A DNA stretch of 64,000 nt from Adiantum capillus-veneris (GCA_014529385.2 CM043961.1:17774478-17838477), one strand, 5' to 3'; counted from the first letter of the stretch, positions 9,975-22,307 are shown. Made by a program: numbers and translations. Notes: generated by a model from the letters alone, not told the origin.

Positions 9975-12900
9975 ATGGCTGGATCACATGACACTGCTCT
10001 TTACAATATCAAGAAGCTGGATGGAACCAATTTCCCATTGTGGAAGAAGCAGATTTGGCACGTGTTGGTACAAAAGAAGCAGATAAAACCTATAAAGCTC
10101 AAGGGGATAAAACCAGAAGATATGGACGAAGATGAATGGAGCGAAATGGATGAATTGGCACTTTCTACCATTATGGTGACTTTGGCAGAAAGCGTTTACT
10201 TCAATGTAGCAGACGAGATGTCGGCTTATCAAGCATGGTTAAAGCTGAGTGATCTTTATGAGAAGCAGAGTGCAGCTTCACAGGTATACTAGCTTAAGAA
10301 GCTTGTTGACTTGAAGATGAAAGAAGGGACACCTATGTCCAATCATCTGAATGAATTCAACACAATCTATAGTTAGTTGTCAGCTCAAGGTGTCAAGTTT
10401 GATGAACCTGTTAGAGCTATGTTCCTGTTGATCACATTGCCGGAAAGTTGGGACACTTTTCGCACAGCTTTGAGTAATTCTGCACCTCCAGATGGTTTGA
10501 ACATAGCAGGTGTAGAAGGAAGCCTGCTTACTAAAGAAACCAATAGAAAGACAATGGACAAAGTCAAAGGAACAGCCTTAGTTGTCAGGGGAAGGACCAA
10601 AGAAAAGTACAAAGGTGGAAAGAGGAATCAGTCTCGTAGCAAGTCCCGCAGTGCTAAAGGCAAGAGTGACATAGAATGCTACCATTGTGGCAAGAAGGGT
10701 CACATGAAAAGATACTGCAGAGAATGGAAAGGAGAAAAAGGCAAAGAGAAAGCTGAAGACCATGGTGAGAAGAACAAGTCCTCAGTGAAGATTCAAGAAA
10801 TAAATGTGACAAACACTGTTGCAGAGGATGACAGTCTAGTGTCAGGAGACATCTACTTCTTGAAGAATACAATGGACTCAGCTCTTCTTACAGCATCTGA
10901 TGGAAATGCACTAAGTGACTGGATTATAGACTCAGGGGCATCACTTCATGTGTCTCCAAACAAGGAGTGGTTTACCTCTTATGTGACCACTAAAGATCAT
11001 GTTCGGCTAGGCAATGGGTAGACATGTGAGATCTTAGGTGTTGGAGATGTTCAATTGAAGTTTCAAAATGGCTCTTCTTTCACACTTAAGAATGTGAGAC
11101 ATGTTCCCGCAATTACAAAGAGCTTGATCAACACAGGTTTACTTGATGATGCTGGCTACGTCACCACTTTCGGACAGAACATGTGGAAGATATCCAAGGG
11201 TTCTATGACAGTAGCACATGGAGTAAAGTCTGGAGGACTTTACATGATTTATGTATCAAATGTCTCTAAAAATGTAATCAATGTAACCGAGCAGCCGAAC
11301 GTTTCTTTGTGGCATAGCCGGTTAGGACATATGTCCAAGAAGGGAATGGAAATCTTGTCTCGTTCTGGTTATTTGCCTGGCTTTTCATTTAATGATTTTG
11401 AATTCTGTGAACATTGTCTGTATGGTAAGCAAACACAGCAGCCACATAAGCATAGAAGCAGTAGAAGAGATACACAGTTGGCACTTGTTCATAGTGATTT
11501 GTGTGGACCTATGCCTAACCTATCTCTAGGGGGAGCTTCTTACTTTATGACATTTATAGATGATTACTCGAGGAAAGTATGGGTTTACTTTCTCAAGCAC
11601 AAGGGTGAAGCGTTTAGTGTTTTCAAAACGTTTGTGACACTTGTGGAGAATCAGAGTGGCAAGAAGCTTAAATGCTTACGCACTGACAATGGTGGAGAGT
11701 ATGTTTCAAAGGCCTTTCAGGACTTTTGTGACTCAAAAGGTATAAAACATGAACTTACTGCTCCTTAAAATCCTCCTCAAAATGGTGTTGCTGAGAGGAT
11801 GAATAGGACCATACAAGAGAAGGTCAGAAGTATGTTGTCTAATGCACAGCTGCCAAATGGGTTTTGGGCTGAAGCTGTATCAACAGCTGTTCATCTTGTA
11901 AATAGATCTCCTAGCAAGGTTTTGCAGAAGGATTCAATGCCAGAGATGGTATGGTCAGGCAAAATTCCCTCATACAAGCATCTCAGAGTCTTTGGCTGTG
12001 AGGCATATACTCACGTTCCAAAGGAATTTAGGAACAAACTTGAGCCAAAGAGTAGAAAGTGCATCTTTCTAGGCTATGGTAATTCTGGTGAGATGGGGTA
12101 CAGACTTTGGGATCCCGAATCCAGAAAGGTTTTTCGTAGCAATGATGTTCACTTTAATGAATCCAAATATCATTCTAAACCAGAGAGGGTTGAGGAGATT
12201 AGAAGAGTTGTCTTCCAAGAAGATGGACCTACACGTGCAAGACAAAATGTTAGGGCTCAAGAGGAGCAAGGACAGGATAGAGTGGAACCACAGGTTGTGG
12301 CTGAGCCTGAGCCACCTATTGTGCGTAGATCTGGACGTGTCACGCGACCTCCTGATAGATTTGTTCCATCTATGAACTATGTCATGTTGACTGATTGCAA
12401 TGAGCCTTCATGTTACAAGGAAGCAGTGCAAATGAAGGACTCCGGGAATTGGCAATTGGCCATGCAGTCAGAGATGACAGCTCTGCATAAAAACAAGACA
12501 TGGAAGCTAGTTAAATTACCACAGGGCAAAAAGGCTCTACCTTGTAAATGGGTTTACAGGTATAAGATCACCGCTCATGATAGTCAGCCAAAGTACAAAG
12601 CAAGGCTTGTTGCCAAGGGCTTTAAGCAAGAACAAGGCATTGACTTTGATGAAGTCTTCTCTCCGGTGGTCAAGATGACTACATTGAGATGCTTTCTTGC
12701 ATTGGTTGCCGTATTAGATTTGGTGTTGCACCAAATGGATGTCAAGACAGCGTTCTTGCATGGTGATTTAGATGTGGAAATTTACATGCAGTAGCCAGAC
12801 GGGTTTGTTGAGAAAGGCAAGGAAGATTGGGTATGCCAGTTGTTAAAGAGTCTTTATGGCTTAAAACAATCACCGAGGGCATGGCACCATAAATTCCACA

Positions 12901-13955
12901 AGTTTATGCTTTCTCAAGGCTACAAACGTAGTGAGTTCGATCACTGTCTATATACAAAGAAGGCTAAGGATGGTAGTTGTTTGATCCTTATTTTGTATGT
13001 GGATGACATGTTGATTGCTGGCAAGCACTTGGAAGAAATTTCAGCTTTGAAGTCAAAGATGGCAAAATCGTTTGACATGAAAGACATGGGTGAGGCAAGT
13101 CATATACTTGGTATGCGCATTGAGAGAGACAGATCAAAGAAGTTGATTTGGTTATCTCAAACAGAGTATATTGACAAGGTTTTGCAACATTTCAATATGG
13201 AGAAGGGAAAGGCATTGAGTGTTCCATTGCCACCATATGTGAAACTTAGCAAACAAGATTGTCCTGTGTCTGAGGAAGAACATGCTAAAATGGATAAGAT
13301 TCCATATGCGTCTGCAGTGAGTAGTTTAATGTATGCAATGATTGCTACTCGCCCAGACCTTGCATTTGCAGTGGGAGTAGTAAGTCGATACATGTCAAAC
13401 CTAGGCAAGAAACATTGGGAGGCAGTGAAAGGAATATTGAGATACCTGAAAGCTACAAAGAGTATGCGTATATGCTATGGGAGTCAAGAGGTAAGTGTAA
13501 AGGGTTTTACAGACTCAGATTATGCAGGTGACTTAGACAACCGAAGGTCTACGTCAGGGTATGTCTTTACATTGGCTGGTGGAGCAGTATCATGGCGTTC
13601 TAGATTACAAGATTGTGTTACTCAGTCTACTACAGAATCTGAATATGTTGCAGCATCAAAGGCATGCAAAGAATCAATTTGGCTTAATCGACTAGTAACA
13701 GATTTGGGAATCAAAGAAGAGATGCCTATGTTATATTGTGATAGTCAAAGTGCTATACAATAGGCTCGCAATCTAGTTTATCACTCAAAGACAAAGCATG
13801 TGGATGTGAAGTATCATTTCATCAGGGAAATGCTCGAGGATAAGCAACTTCAGCTTGTCAAAGTTCACACCACAGAAAATCCTGCTGATCTACTTACAAA
13901 AGAACTTCCCTCAAAGAGCTTTGCGCATTTTCGCAAGCAGTTAGGTGTATGGTAG
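9975..13955 (+). pseudogene. Copia gag-pol polyprotein, 1326 codons, six in-frame stops
   Basis: It starts MAGSHDTALYNIKKLDGTNF, typical of Tnt1-like gag. In order: zinc knuckle CYHCGKKGHMKRYC (~10678); protease WIIDSGASLHVS (~10920); integrase with HSRLGH and CEHC zinc residues (~11310-11420) and core SDLCGP, RTDNGGEY and NGVAERMNR; RT with CKWVYR, FSPVV, LYGLKQSPRAW and YVDD (~13000); RNase H ending NPADLLTKELPSKSF. Stops are TAG at 10290, 10374, 11019, 12792 and 13761, and TAA at 11766. No frameshift is seen over nearly 4 kb. Total length matches Tnt1-type polyproteins (~1330 aa). TAG at 13953 is taken as the natural end. Confidence 0.93.
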
Positions 13956-14033
13956 TACATCACTTCTCTACATCTCTTGTATATTAGCTTGTATAGTAGC
14001 TTCTCTCACACTTAAAGTACCACATTGGACTTT

Positions 14034-14044
14034 AAGTGGGAGGT
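14034..14044 (+). promoter_or_regulatory. Copia polypurine tract
   Basis: AAGTGGGAGGT directly precedes the TGTTGG start of the 3' LTR; it primes plus-strand DNA synthesis in this family. Confidence 0.8.
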
Positions 14045-14236
14045 TGTTGGGGTATAAAGCCCAATGTGGTCGCCCAGGTAAGTGGGCTGGCCGCCAGGTA
14101 TGTACACATATTCTTTTGTTAAAACCTAATAAGAACTCACTATGCTCTACACATTACAGTAGAGCGAGTTCACCATATCGTCGTACTCTTCTTCTCGCAC
14201 TCTCTTTTGCGTCGCACTTCCACTCGTACTCCTTCG
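14045..14236 (+). repeat. Copia 3' LTR
   Basis: 192 bp, about a dozen differences from the 5' LTR, ending CCTTCG rather than CA and followed by the CTTGC target duplicate. Confidence 0.85.
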
Positions 14237-15218
14237 CTTGCTACTCTAAAATGTATCGTATTCTTCAGCAATCAAAAAACTCAACCATCATTATATACTA
14301 CGCTATATAGCATATTAGGTCTCCCAAAACTCAAGGAAGATTAGCTTTATGTTATACATTACACTTACACAATCAAAATTGAATTTGGATATCACGAAAG
14401 CCACCAAAAAAATCATAAAAGTGCTAATTTTGGCCAAAAAAAGGATAATGCAATTTTTGTAAATTGGTCATAACTTTCAATTTTAACACTTAGCTCTCCC
14501 TACAAGCATCAAAACATGTTGAGAACTATGAAGGCCTAACCTCTAGCCATATAAACCTCACAAACGTGAAGTTTAGAGTGGTATAGTTGCCAAAAATTGA
14601 AAAAAGAAAGCCAAAAATAGGACCCGTTTTTTCACACAGTTTAGGTTCAAAAATGTTGTGCAAGAGTAAGGTTAATGGTGAGATTGATACTCAAAAAAAA
14701 ATGCTAAGTTTTTTTCAGCTCATAAGGCAACTTTGTGGATATATAGCAGCTAGAACTTCATTTTCATACTCTTCAAATAATTCAAGCAAAATGGTCACTT
14801 AACAGGACACAAAAGTGTCCAAGGACATAAAAGTGTCCTATTACCATTCTAGTGTTAAGTAGCCTATAAATGGTTGATTTTGTTAATTATATTAAAGTAA
14901 GTGGGATTGGGATCTATTATCAATTTTTTTAAGCCCACTATGTGGGATATGGTGCGCACCTCGGGAGCTTTGGACTTAATAATGGAGTCTTTTTAGACTT
15001 GCCTATGAATTTACCATTAATGAGCCATAAGAAGTCCGAAAGGAGATAGCCCTTGGAAATTCTACAATATTAGATACACCCCACTACTCTCTATAATTTA
15101 CCACTTCGAGCCGTGGCTGTAGATACTTAAGAGCTGATTTTCAAAGGCTAAGAAGAGTGGCAACTAACGTTTTGAATTGCCAAAGCATACACTAAGTAAG
15201 TACACAAATTTTGTTAAC

Positions 15219-16576
15219 ATGGCTGACAATAACCAAGAGAGTAGAATGAACATTGATAGCTTTGATTGTGCCCATGAAGGTGCTAATGATGATGCCCCCA
15301 TGTTTGTCAACTATCTCGTTACTAGGTTGCAACAAGCTATGGGCAACCCTCTTTTGCAAGCCAAAGTTACTCAACAACTTTGTGCTTATGGGATTTCCCT
15401 TCCTCTCCAAGAGAAGAGAGATCTTAGGAGGCCTCTTGAAGAGACGCCCAAAAGAAGACTCTCTCCCATACAGGAGGAGGAATCCAAAGAGCAAGAAAGC
15501 AATGAAACTTTAAGTTCCTCTGAAGATGTGGCCCCACAAAGACGGCGGTCTAGACGATTGCAAACTCCTCCCAAGAGAAAAAGATCAACACACAGTCCTA
15601 CTCCTCGACACTTCAAAATGGAAGAGAGGAAACAAAGGAAGAAAAGGGCAAGAAAGAGGTCACCCTCTTCTCCTTCTTCTTCACCTTGCTCCTCTTCCGA
15701 TGAAATCTATGGCTATTCTCCTAGAGAATACAAGAGGGGAGGACATCGCAAAACATACCCTGCATGGTGAAGGTGTTCAAGGAGGGAGGAAAGAGTATCT
15801 CTTTTCTCACCTATGATGGCACCTTTGGTGCTACCAACAAAGTGTTGGACTTCATCCACCAATTTGATGCAACCTTTGGAGACAAGGGCTTTATGGAGTC
15901 CTCCAAGCTACGCCATGTAGCTATGCACTTGGCTAGCCTTCGTGGCAATGGAGAAGCACCAAAGACATGGAAAACTCTACAGTTTCCACAATAAATCAAT
16001 TCCTTGCAAGTGATGCAAAGGAAAAAGTGCTCACCAAATGGTGCAGCTTGAAGCTTCTCTCTCATGAGTCTATTCACAAATATGTAGACAATTTTTGGGA
16101 TTTACTTCTCAAGGCTACTGCCCTTCAAAAGATGGACTTCACCAAGAAAAAGCAATAATTTTGTGCAGGATTACCTGAAGAGATGGTCGAATATGTCAAC
16201 TCTCAACGGCCTGGTTCTATCATCGAATTAATCCATCACACCATGGTTGCTTCACGCGTCAATTTCCATCAAGGGCTAGACGGAATGTCAAACCCATGGA
16301 AAACAAAGATAAAAATGATGCAAAGGGGAAAACCAATGCCCAAAATTCTTCCCAAGGAACTTCCAACAACAACAACAACAATCAGTCCAAGGAGGAGGGA
16401 GTTTACAAAGGCAAAAATAAACTCTCTCGTGAAGAGCTTGAAGCTTTTCGCAAGGACCATAAGTGTTTTAAGTGTGGGGATCAAGGACATGGCTATCGTT
16501 CCTGCCCCAAGAAAAATGCTCGCTATGAGACTCCTAGGGCTTCTACCATCAAAGCTCCAAAAGAGGATACTCATTG
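15219..16576 (+). pseudogene. Gy2 gag with zinc knuckle, frameshifted
   Basis: ATG at 15219 opens MADNNQESRMNIDSF; the first ~180 codons end in Arg/Lys/Ser-rich sequence (~15400-15750). A single-base frameshift near 15768 moves to GKSISFLTYDGTFGA and the capsid-like core (RHVAMHLASLRGNGEAPKTW; EKVLTKWCSLKLLSHESIHKY) at ~15790-16250, which resembles plant chromovirus gag. A further frame carries the knuckle CFKCGDQGHGYRSC (~16467). At least three frame changes and a TAA near 16156 make it non-functional. Confidence 0.82.
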
Positions 16577-16619
16577 AAAAGGATCATCACTCTCCTATGC
16601 TTGGAAAAAGGGAAGGGAG

Positions 16620-17026
16620 CATTATTCCTTCATCTTGTTTGACCCTGGCTCTACTCACAACTTCATATCAGCGGAGTTGGCCACCAAGTTGGGCATTCAC
16701 GCTTTCAAGATGGGAGATATTGTAACGACTAACATAGCTTTCAGGAAGGGACAACAAACCTCTGTTACTCCCTTGATTGGGAAGTTGAGGCTTCATGTCC
16801 AAAGCTATGTCGACAAAGAAGACTTTTTCATCTCTCCTCTCCAACATGAGGATGCTATCCTAGGGGCACCATGGTTTGATTGCATGGTTGGCAACATAAA
16901 GTTCCTTGAAAGGAGAATCTACTTCACCTACAGGGGAAAGAATATGTATATAGATGCTAATGAGTGTGTTCGTACTATACCACTTGTAAATCCTCCTGCT
17001 TTTGATAAATCGATGAAGAGCTCATG
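16620..17026 (+). pseudogene. Gy2 aspartic protease
   Basis: FDPGSTHNFISAELATKLG (~16637) corresponds to the family D-S/T-G-A/S-T-H-F catalytic loop, with Pro in place of Ser/Thr at the second position. AILGAPWFDCM (~16855) matches the LG-W flap-side motif. The frame is open to ~17026 and follows gag as expected. The Pro substitution would probably abolish activity. Confidence 0.8.
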
Positions 17027-17149
17027 ATTTTTGTCAAAGAGTCTCTAAAAGATCCTAATGTTTCATCAAATGTAAATGGTAGGAATCAAGAAGAGGTAGA
17101 CTTGTCTAATTTTCTAAAAGGATTCCAAGATGTGTTCATCAATGATATC

Positions 17150-18430
17150 CCTATGGACTTACCTCCAAAATGAGGGGATGATGACCATTGCATTGAGCTC
17201 CTTCCAAGAAGCTCACTACCTAACAAGCCACCTTATCGAGTTTCTCATGCTCAACCAGAGGAGTTCATGAGGCAAGTACAATAATTGGTTGACAAAGGGA
17301 TGGTGAGGCCTAGATCCTCTCCCTTTTAGTGCAAAAGAAAGATTGTACATATCGTATGTGTGTGGACTATTGAACACTAAACCATATCACTATCAAAAAC
17401 AGATTTCTCGTGCCTCGGGTAGAATATCTGTTTGATAAGCTACAAGGCTCTACCTAATTCAGTAGGATTGACCTTAAAAGTGGCTATCATCAAATAAGGA
17501 TAGTGGATGAAGATATCCTAAAGACCGTGTTTCGCACAACGTTTGGTCTTCATGAATTTCTAGTCATGCCTTTTGGCTTGACCAATGCACCAGCTACATT
17601 CAATTGTCTAATGGAGAAATTTTTTAGACTCTACCGCAAATTCACTGGAGTGTTCTTTGATGATATCATCATGTACTCCAAGTCTTTGAAGGAACATAAG
17701 CAACATCTTTAAGTGATTTTTCAAGCATTGGGGGAGAACAAGCTTTTTCTTAACCAAAAGAAAAGAAAAATTTTCCTTCAAGAGATTCAATACCTAGGTC
17801 ATATTATCTCTAAAGATGGTATCCATATGGATCCATCAAAGTTAAAGGTAATAAATTCATGGCATAATCCAAGGAATCCACATGAGCTAAGAAGCTTTAT
17901 TGGTATGTGTGCATACTATAGATACTTCATAGCAAGATTCTCTCAAATAGCAGGACCATTACATGACTTAACAAAGAATAACGTTAAGTATTTATGGACT
18001 ACTAAGGAGAAAATTTATTTTGACAAGCTCAAAGATAAGCTTACCTACCAAGCAGACCTCATGCTTCCAAATCTCTCAAAGCCATTTGAGGTCCAATGTG
18101 ATGCTTGTGGTGATTGCCTTGGAGCAGTCTTGCTTCAAGAAGGGCATGCCATAGCATATGAGAGCCGAAGGCTCAACACGGATGACGAGTCTTGGGCATT
18201 TATGAGAAAGAGCTTTTAGCTGTTCTATATGCCCTAGACACATGAAAGCACTACTTATTGGGACTTCGTTTATTCTATGAACCGACCACCAAAGTCTCAA
18301 GTATTTCATGACGCAAACCAAGATTTTTGACAAACAAATGAGGTGGGAAATTTTTCTTTCGCAATTTAGTTTCCATATTGCTCACATTGCTGGTAAGAAA
18401 AATCAAGTGGTTGATGCACTTTCACGATGA
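17150..18430 (+). pseudogene. Gy2 reverse transcriptase and RNase H
   Basis: Fragments in two or more frames: LPNKPPYRVSHAQPEEF (~17220), then [22 protein letters not shown] (~17535) and the catalytic box [10 protein letters not shown] (~17650), the F-x-D-D form. The connection region follows with YLGHIISKDGIHMDPSKL and FIGMCAYYRYFI. RNase H begins KPFEVQCDACGDCLGAVL (~18080) and decays past ~18215. Stops at ~17172, 17283, 17327, 17710 and ~18217. Confidence 0.88.
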
Positions 18431-18439
18431 CCAAAAGTT

Positions 18440-19830
18440 AATGTGGTGTCTATACCTACTCACAATGATCTATCTTCTATGATAGATGAGTATGCCGCTG
18501 ACCCTGACTTTAGAGACATAACGTTAGTCCTTGCTTTGGGGAAGAAAGAGGAACCATTCACCTTGCAGGATAGTTATCTTCTCCACGGAAATAGGCTATG
18601 TGTTACCCATTCCCTTCGTGAGAAAGTTATGTATGAATCACATGCTCCTCCCTATGTGGGGCATAGAGGCATTCAACCTACTCTTTGAGGAGTAGAGACG
18701 TATTTCTATTGGCCTACCATGAAAGTGGACATGTAAGAGTATGTTTTAAAATGTGTATTATGCCAAAATACCAAGTATGATAGAGGGAAGCAACCTAGAT
18801 TACTCCAGCCATTGCCTATCCCAAATTTACCATGGGAGAGGTTTTTCTTTGGATTTCCAAAGTCTGTCCATGGAAATAAGGAAATATGGAAAATGGTCGA
18901 CAGGTTTAGTAAGCAAGCACACTTTATTCAAATGGAAATTCTCCTCATATTGTAGATTTTTAAACACCATGGATTTCCAACATCCATCGTGTCAGATAGA
19001 GATCCTAGAATGACCAGTAATTTTTGGAAAGGTCTCTTTGAAAATCTAGGCACAAGATTGAATTTCTCTTCGGCCTATCACCCATAAACGGATGGCCAAA
19101 GTGAGATAGCCAATCTTACAACACTCGGTCTATTGAAGACTTAAGTTACAAAAGTAGATCAATGCTCACAATGGGAAAAGTACTTACCTCTTGTAGAGTA
19201 TGCCTACAATAATACTGTACATACTTCTACGGGAAAAGCACCTTTTGATATCATTGAGGGAAGACCTAAAAGTCCCTTGCTACTCAAAGTACATGGGAAG
19301 ATATTCATTGCCGATGAGTATAGCCATGACCTACAAGAATCTTTTTAAAAGATTAAGGAGGCTATATCCATCTTTCAACAAAGGCAAAAAGTTTCTTCTG
19401 ACAAGCATAGAAGGGCCTTAACGTTCAAAGACCCAATCCTTCGGTCCAAAAAGGATTATCTAGCAAAAAGATACTATGGTCCTTTCCAAATCTTGAAGCC
19501 CATCAATGAGATGACTTCCCAACTTAAGTTGCCCAACCATTGGCTCATACAATGCTTTTCATGTGAGCTTAATTAAGCCCTACAAAAGAGATCCACCAAG
19601 TGAATCAATTATTGAAGACCCTCCCAAAGTTTAAGACCAAGAAGAGGTGCTACAACCCGAAGCTATCCTTCGGCATGAAGAAAAGGTACTACGACATGGT
19701 AAGATTATCTGACGGTATCTTATTAAGTTCAAAAATTATCCTTTTGAAGATGCTAGATGGATGCAAGGATTATAGCTTAAGGATAGTATGAACCTTTTCA
19801 ATGCTTACAATGCTACATCAAAGTAAGCAC
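18440..19830 (+). pseudogene. Gy2 integrase and chromodomain
   Basis: The zinc domain is readable as HAPPYVGHRG (~18640) and CVLCQNTK (~18755). The catalytic core includes [18 protein letters not shown] (~18975), AYHP (~19075) and VEYAYNN (~19195). After the GPF-like region (YYGPFQILKPI, ~19470), the segment 19640-19760 reads LRHEEKVLRHGKII and YLIKFKNYPFEDARWM, matching the chromodomain at the C terminus of chromovirus integrases, thought to steer insertion into particular chromatin. Many frameshifts and stops. Confidence 0.85.
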
Positions 19831-20182
19831 ATGTACAAATTTCTTTTAAATGACCCATATTTTTGTCTTATAAGACTAGTTCTCTTTTTATTGTGCACAA
19901 ATTTAAATAGTATGCATGCTTAGACTCATATTTGTGATGAAGACTTCTCTCAAACACCAAGTAGAATTTGTCACTCTACTTGGGAGAATGAAATGGACTA
20001 AAGAGCAGACATGCTTGCGGAAACTATGTCTCCCAAGCACCAAATGGATTAGTCATCCATCTTGGAAAGATTTCATAGGGTAAAAGCAATCCCCTACCTG
20101 CCAAGTAAGATTGACTAATGACGAAGGCTTTACCTCTTCTACCTCATAGTCGAGGACGACTATGATTTCAAGAGAGAGGTAA
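19831..20182 (+). promoter_or_regulatory. Gy2 3' untranslated region and polypurine tract
   Basis: About 340 bp without a gene, ending in a purine tract AAGAGAGAGGT (20170-20180) two bases before a TG start. This is the standard arrangement for plus-strand priming. Confidence 0.6.
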
Positions 20183-21761
20183 TGTCATAAAATCTAATGT
20201 CTAACCAACCCAAATGATTTTCTCATATTAAACTGAATATTTAATGTGGGAGAATAAACGGGAACAAGGGTTAGGATATAGACATGTGCTTATAGATCTA
20301 TCTCAACACAGGGCCAATGGTAAAGGGGCCCAAATGAGAGATGGTATATCAAAGAACAAGACTAACCAATGGAGCATAAACACCTTAGGGCTAGCTTCAT
20401 TGAAGACCTCCAATAGTTAGTGTTAAAAATCCTTCGATCTTAGGTAAGCTAGGGATGTGCTTGAGGTGGGAACCCAGCACAAGCTTGAGGTGCTTGTCAT
20501 CCTATGACTGAGATGCTTGAGATGCTCGAAGTACTTGATGATTTACTTGAGGTGCTTGTCATGCTTGAGATGTTAGGGTTGTACTTGAGGTGGGAACCTA
20601 ACCCAATCTTGAGGGGCTTAAGGGCCAAGCTTGTGGTGAGCACTAGGCCCAAGTTTGAGGGGCTTGAGGTGGCACAAAAGTCAAAGAAAATCCCTACAAG
20701 TAGGGGGCAACCATGCAAGAAGGGGGTTTGGTTGCTTGACCGCTCTCTCTCCCAAAGGGCACCCCTTGCCCAAGACCCATGTAGGACACATGACAAGCCC
20801 CTAGCTAGGTTACCCTCATGGTCCTATTGGTTGGCCTTCCAAGGGGTCCAATGATAATTTAGTGTATTAAATTAGTTAGTTTAGCACTTATCAAGCCCTC
20901 TCTCTCAAAGGGAAAAGGGGGACACTTGTCCCAATGCTACCCTTGTTGCTTGGAAATGACTCTTGCTTTTGATTGGCTAGGCCTCGAGGGGTCCAATGAG
21001 CTTCAAGCATGAGCTACAAGGGGGGGTCGACCAAAGCAAGTAGGGGGCTTTCTTGAGGGGTATACTCCCACACACACACACACACACACTCTCTCATTGT
21101 GTAAAGTGCAAAGTGCAAGAGCTCCCTCTCCTTCTCTAAGCAATTAGAGAGGTTGAGAGCCTACACCAACACTCTTGGTTATTGAATGCAAATCCAACCA
21201 AGAGCCATGCTTCAATTATTAAGCTTGCCACCTTCTCCATCTTCATTACTATGCTATTATGTATGCTAGCAAGAAGAGTCATGATAAGTGAGGAACTAAT
21301 TATTTCTTCTATGAAATGTTTCTTCTTCCTCTTCTCTATCCTCATTCCCTTCTAGCTCTCTCCATCTTCAAAGGTGTTTGAGGTCTTGGGACTGAGGCTT
21401 GGGATAGTTAATGCTTTTCACAAAGTTTATGTTATGCTCGTGGTGCATGAATCTTTCCATCTTCATTGCATCACCTAGGTCTCAAGGAACACAAATATTG
21501 TATTGTAACAAGTCTCTCTTAATGGGAGAAACTATAATACAAATGCATATTGGAGAGGGGACCGGCTCCACATAAATCCGGTCCTCAACTGTTGTCATGT
21601 TCTCTAAACTCTCTCTCTTGCAAAAGTATTGTTCTTGCCAAGTTAACTAAATGCTATGTTTATGTTGATACCATCAATTATGTTCACCCGCTATGCTCAC
21701 AAAACAAGAGTACTCTCTATAGATTCCCCTACTATCAAGTTAATAGGCCAAATCCATTACA
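20183..21761 (+). repeat. Gy2 3' LTR (~1.58 kb)
   Basis: Starts TGTCATAAAATC after the purine tract and ends CCATTACA at 21761. Its last 543 bp match the 5' LTR. The first ~1 kb has no counterpart in the window; it holds GAGGTGCTTG words (20460-20660) and a (CA)n run at ~21070. Confidence 0.65.
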
Positions 21762-21814
21762 CTATCTATCCATATCCATCTCTCTCCTTAATTTTCTTAG
21801 GTAAGGTCTTCGTC

Positions 21815-21819
<5 letters not shown>

Positions 21820-21852
<33 letters not shown>

Positions 21853-21894
21853 CTTTACTTTCTCTTTTTCTCATTTCTTGCCCCCTTTGTTAAT

Positions 21895-21979
<85 letters not shown>

Positions 21980-22061
21980 CCGTATGTATGTATGTATTTA
22001 TTTTAGGTAGCACTATCTCTATTTATTCATCTCCATCACTCTCCCTAATTGTCTTTAGTAG

Positions 22062-22128
<67 letters not shown>

Positions 22129-22211
22129 TCCGTATGTATGTATGTATTTATTTTAGGTAGCACTATCTCTATTTATTCATCTCCATCACTCTCCCTAATT
22201 GTCTTTAGTAG

Positions 22212-22307
<96 letters not shown>

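Larger units (their letters stand above)
8685..14236 (+). mobile_element. Copia element (Tork/Tnt1-like), structurally complete
   Basis: LTRs of 192 bp each (8685-8876, 14045-14236), 5-bp target duplication CTTGC (8680-8684 and 14237-14241), primer site (8879), polypurine tract before the 3' LTR and one long gag-pol frame (9975-13955). The LTRs differ at about a dozen positions by eye (~6%), so insertion is not recent. It lies inside the TTAA-flanked TIR element and is the latest insertion of this stack. Confidence 0.92.
7957..14854. mobile_element. TIR transposon, TTAA-flanked, split by a Copia element
   Basis: The ends are exact inverted copies: CACTAGAATGGTAA at 7957 and its complement ending at 14854, each bounded by TTAA. 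Subterminal hairpins of the form GGACATAAAAGTGTCC lie at ~7978 and twice at ~14813-14839. Its own sequence is 7957-8684 plus 14242-14854 (~1.34 kb, AT-rich, no transposase), so it is non-autonomous. CACTAG suggests the CACTA group, but that group makes 3-bp duplications. Four-base TTAA flanks would fit piggyBac-like insertion, or the TTAA may belong to the TIR. Family left open. Confidence 0.7.
6810..21761 (+). mobile_element. Gy2: Ty3/gypsy chromovirus, with nested insertions
   Basis: The 5' LTR (6810-7902, first ~1 kb missing) is followed directly by a tRNA-Met-type primer site (7903). A 6.9-kb TIR element interrupts the leader 54 bases later. The leader resumes at about 14859, and gag, protease, RT, RNase H, integrase and a chromodomain follow to about 19830, then a purine tract (20170) and a 3' LTR (20183-21761). 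Removing the insertion leaves a ~410-bp leader, which is normal. The LTR portions 6810-7902 and 21219-21761 match closely apart from a MITE and an 87-bp duplication in the 5' copy. The coding region is heavily decayed. Confidence 0.8.

Noticed and set aside
9975..13955. A genetic code in which TAG/TAA mean glutamine
   Set aside because: Only some of the six stops fall at Gln positions; two (10290, 13761) fall where relatives usually have Leu. The third frame of Gy4 has TGA stops, and the gypsy remnants show Trp-to-stop changes.
15177..15218. Extended gag start at a TTG codon
   Set aside because: The ATG at 15219 in the same frame is the plausible start.
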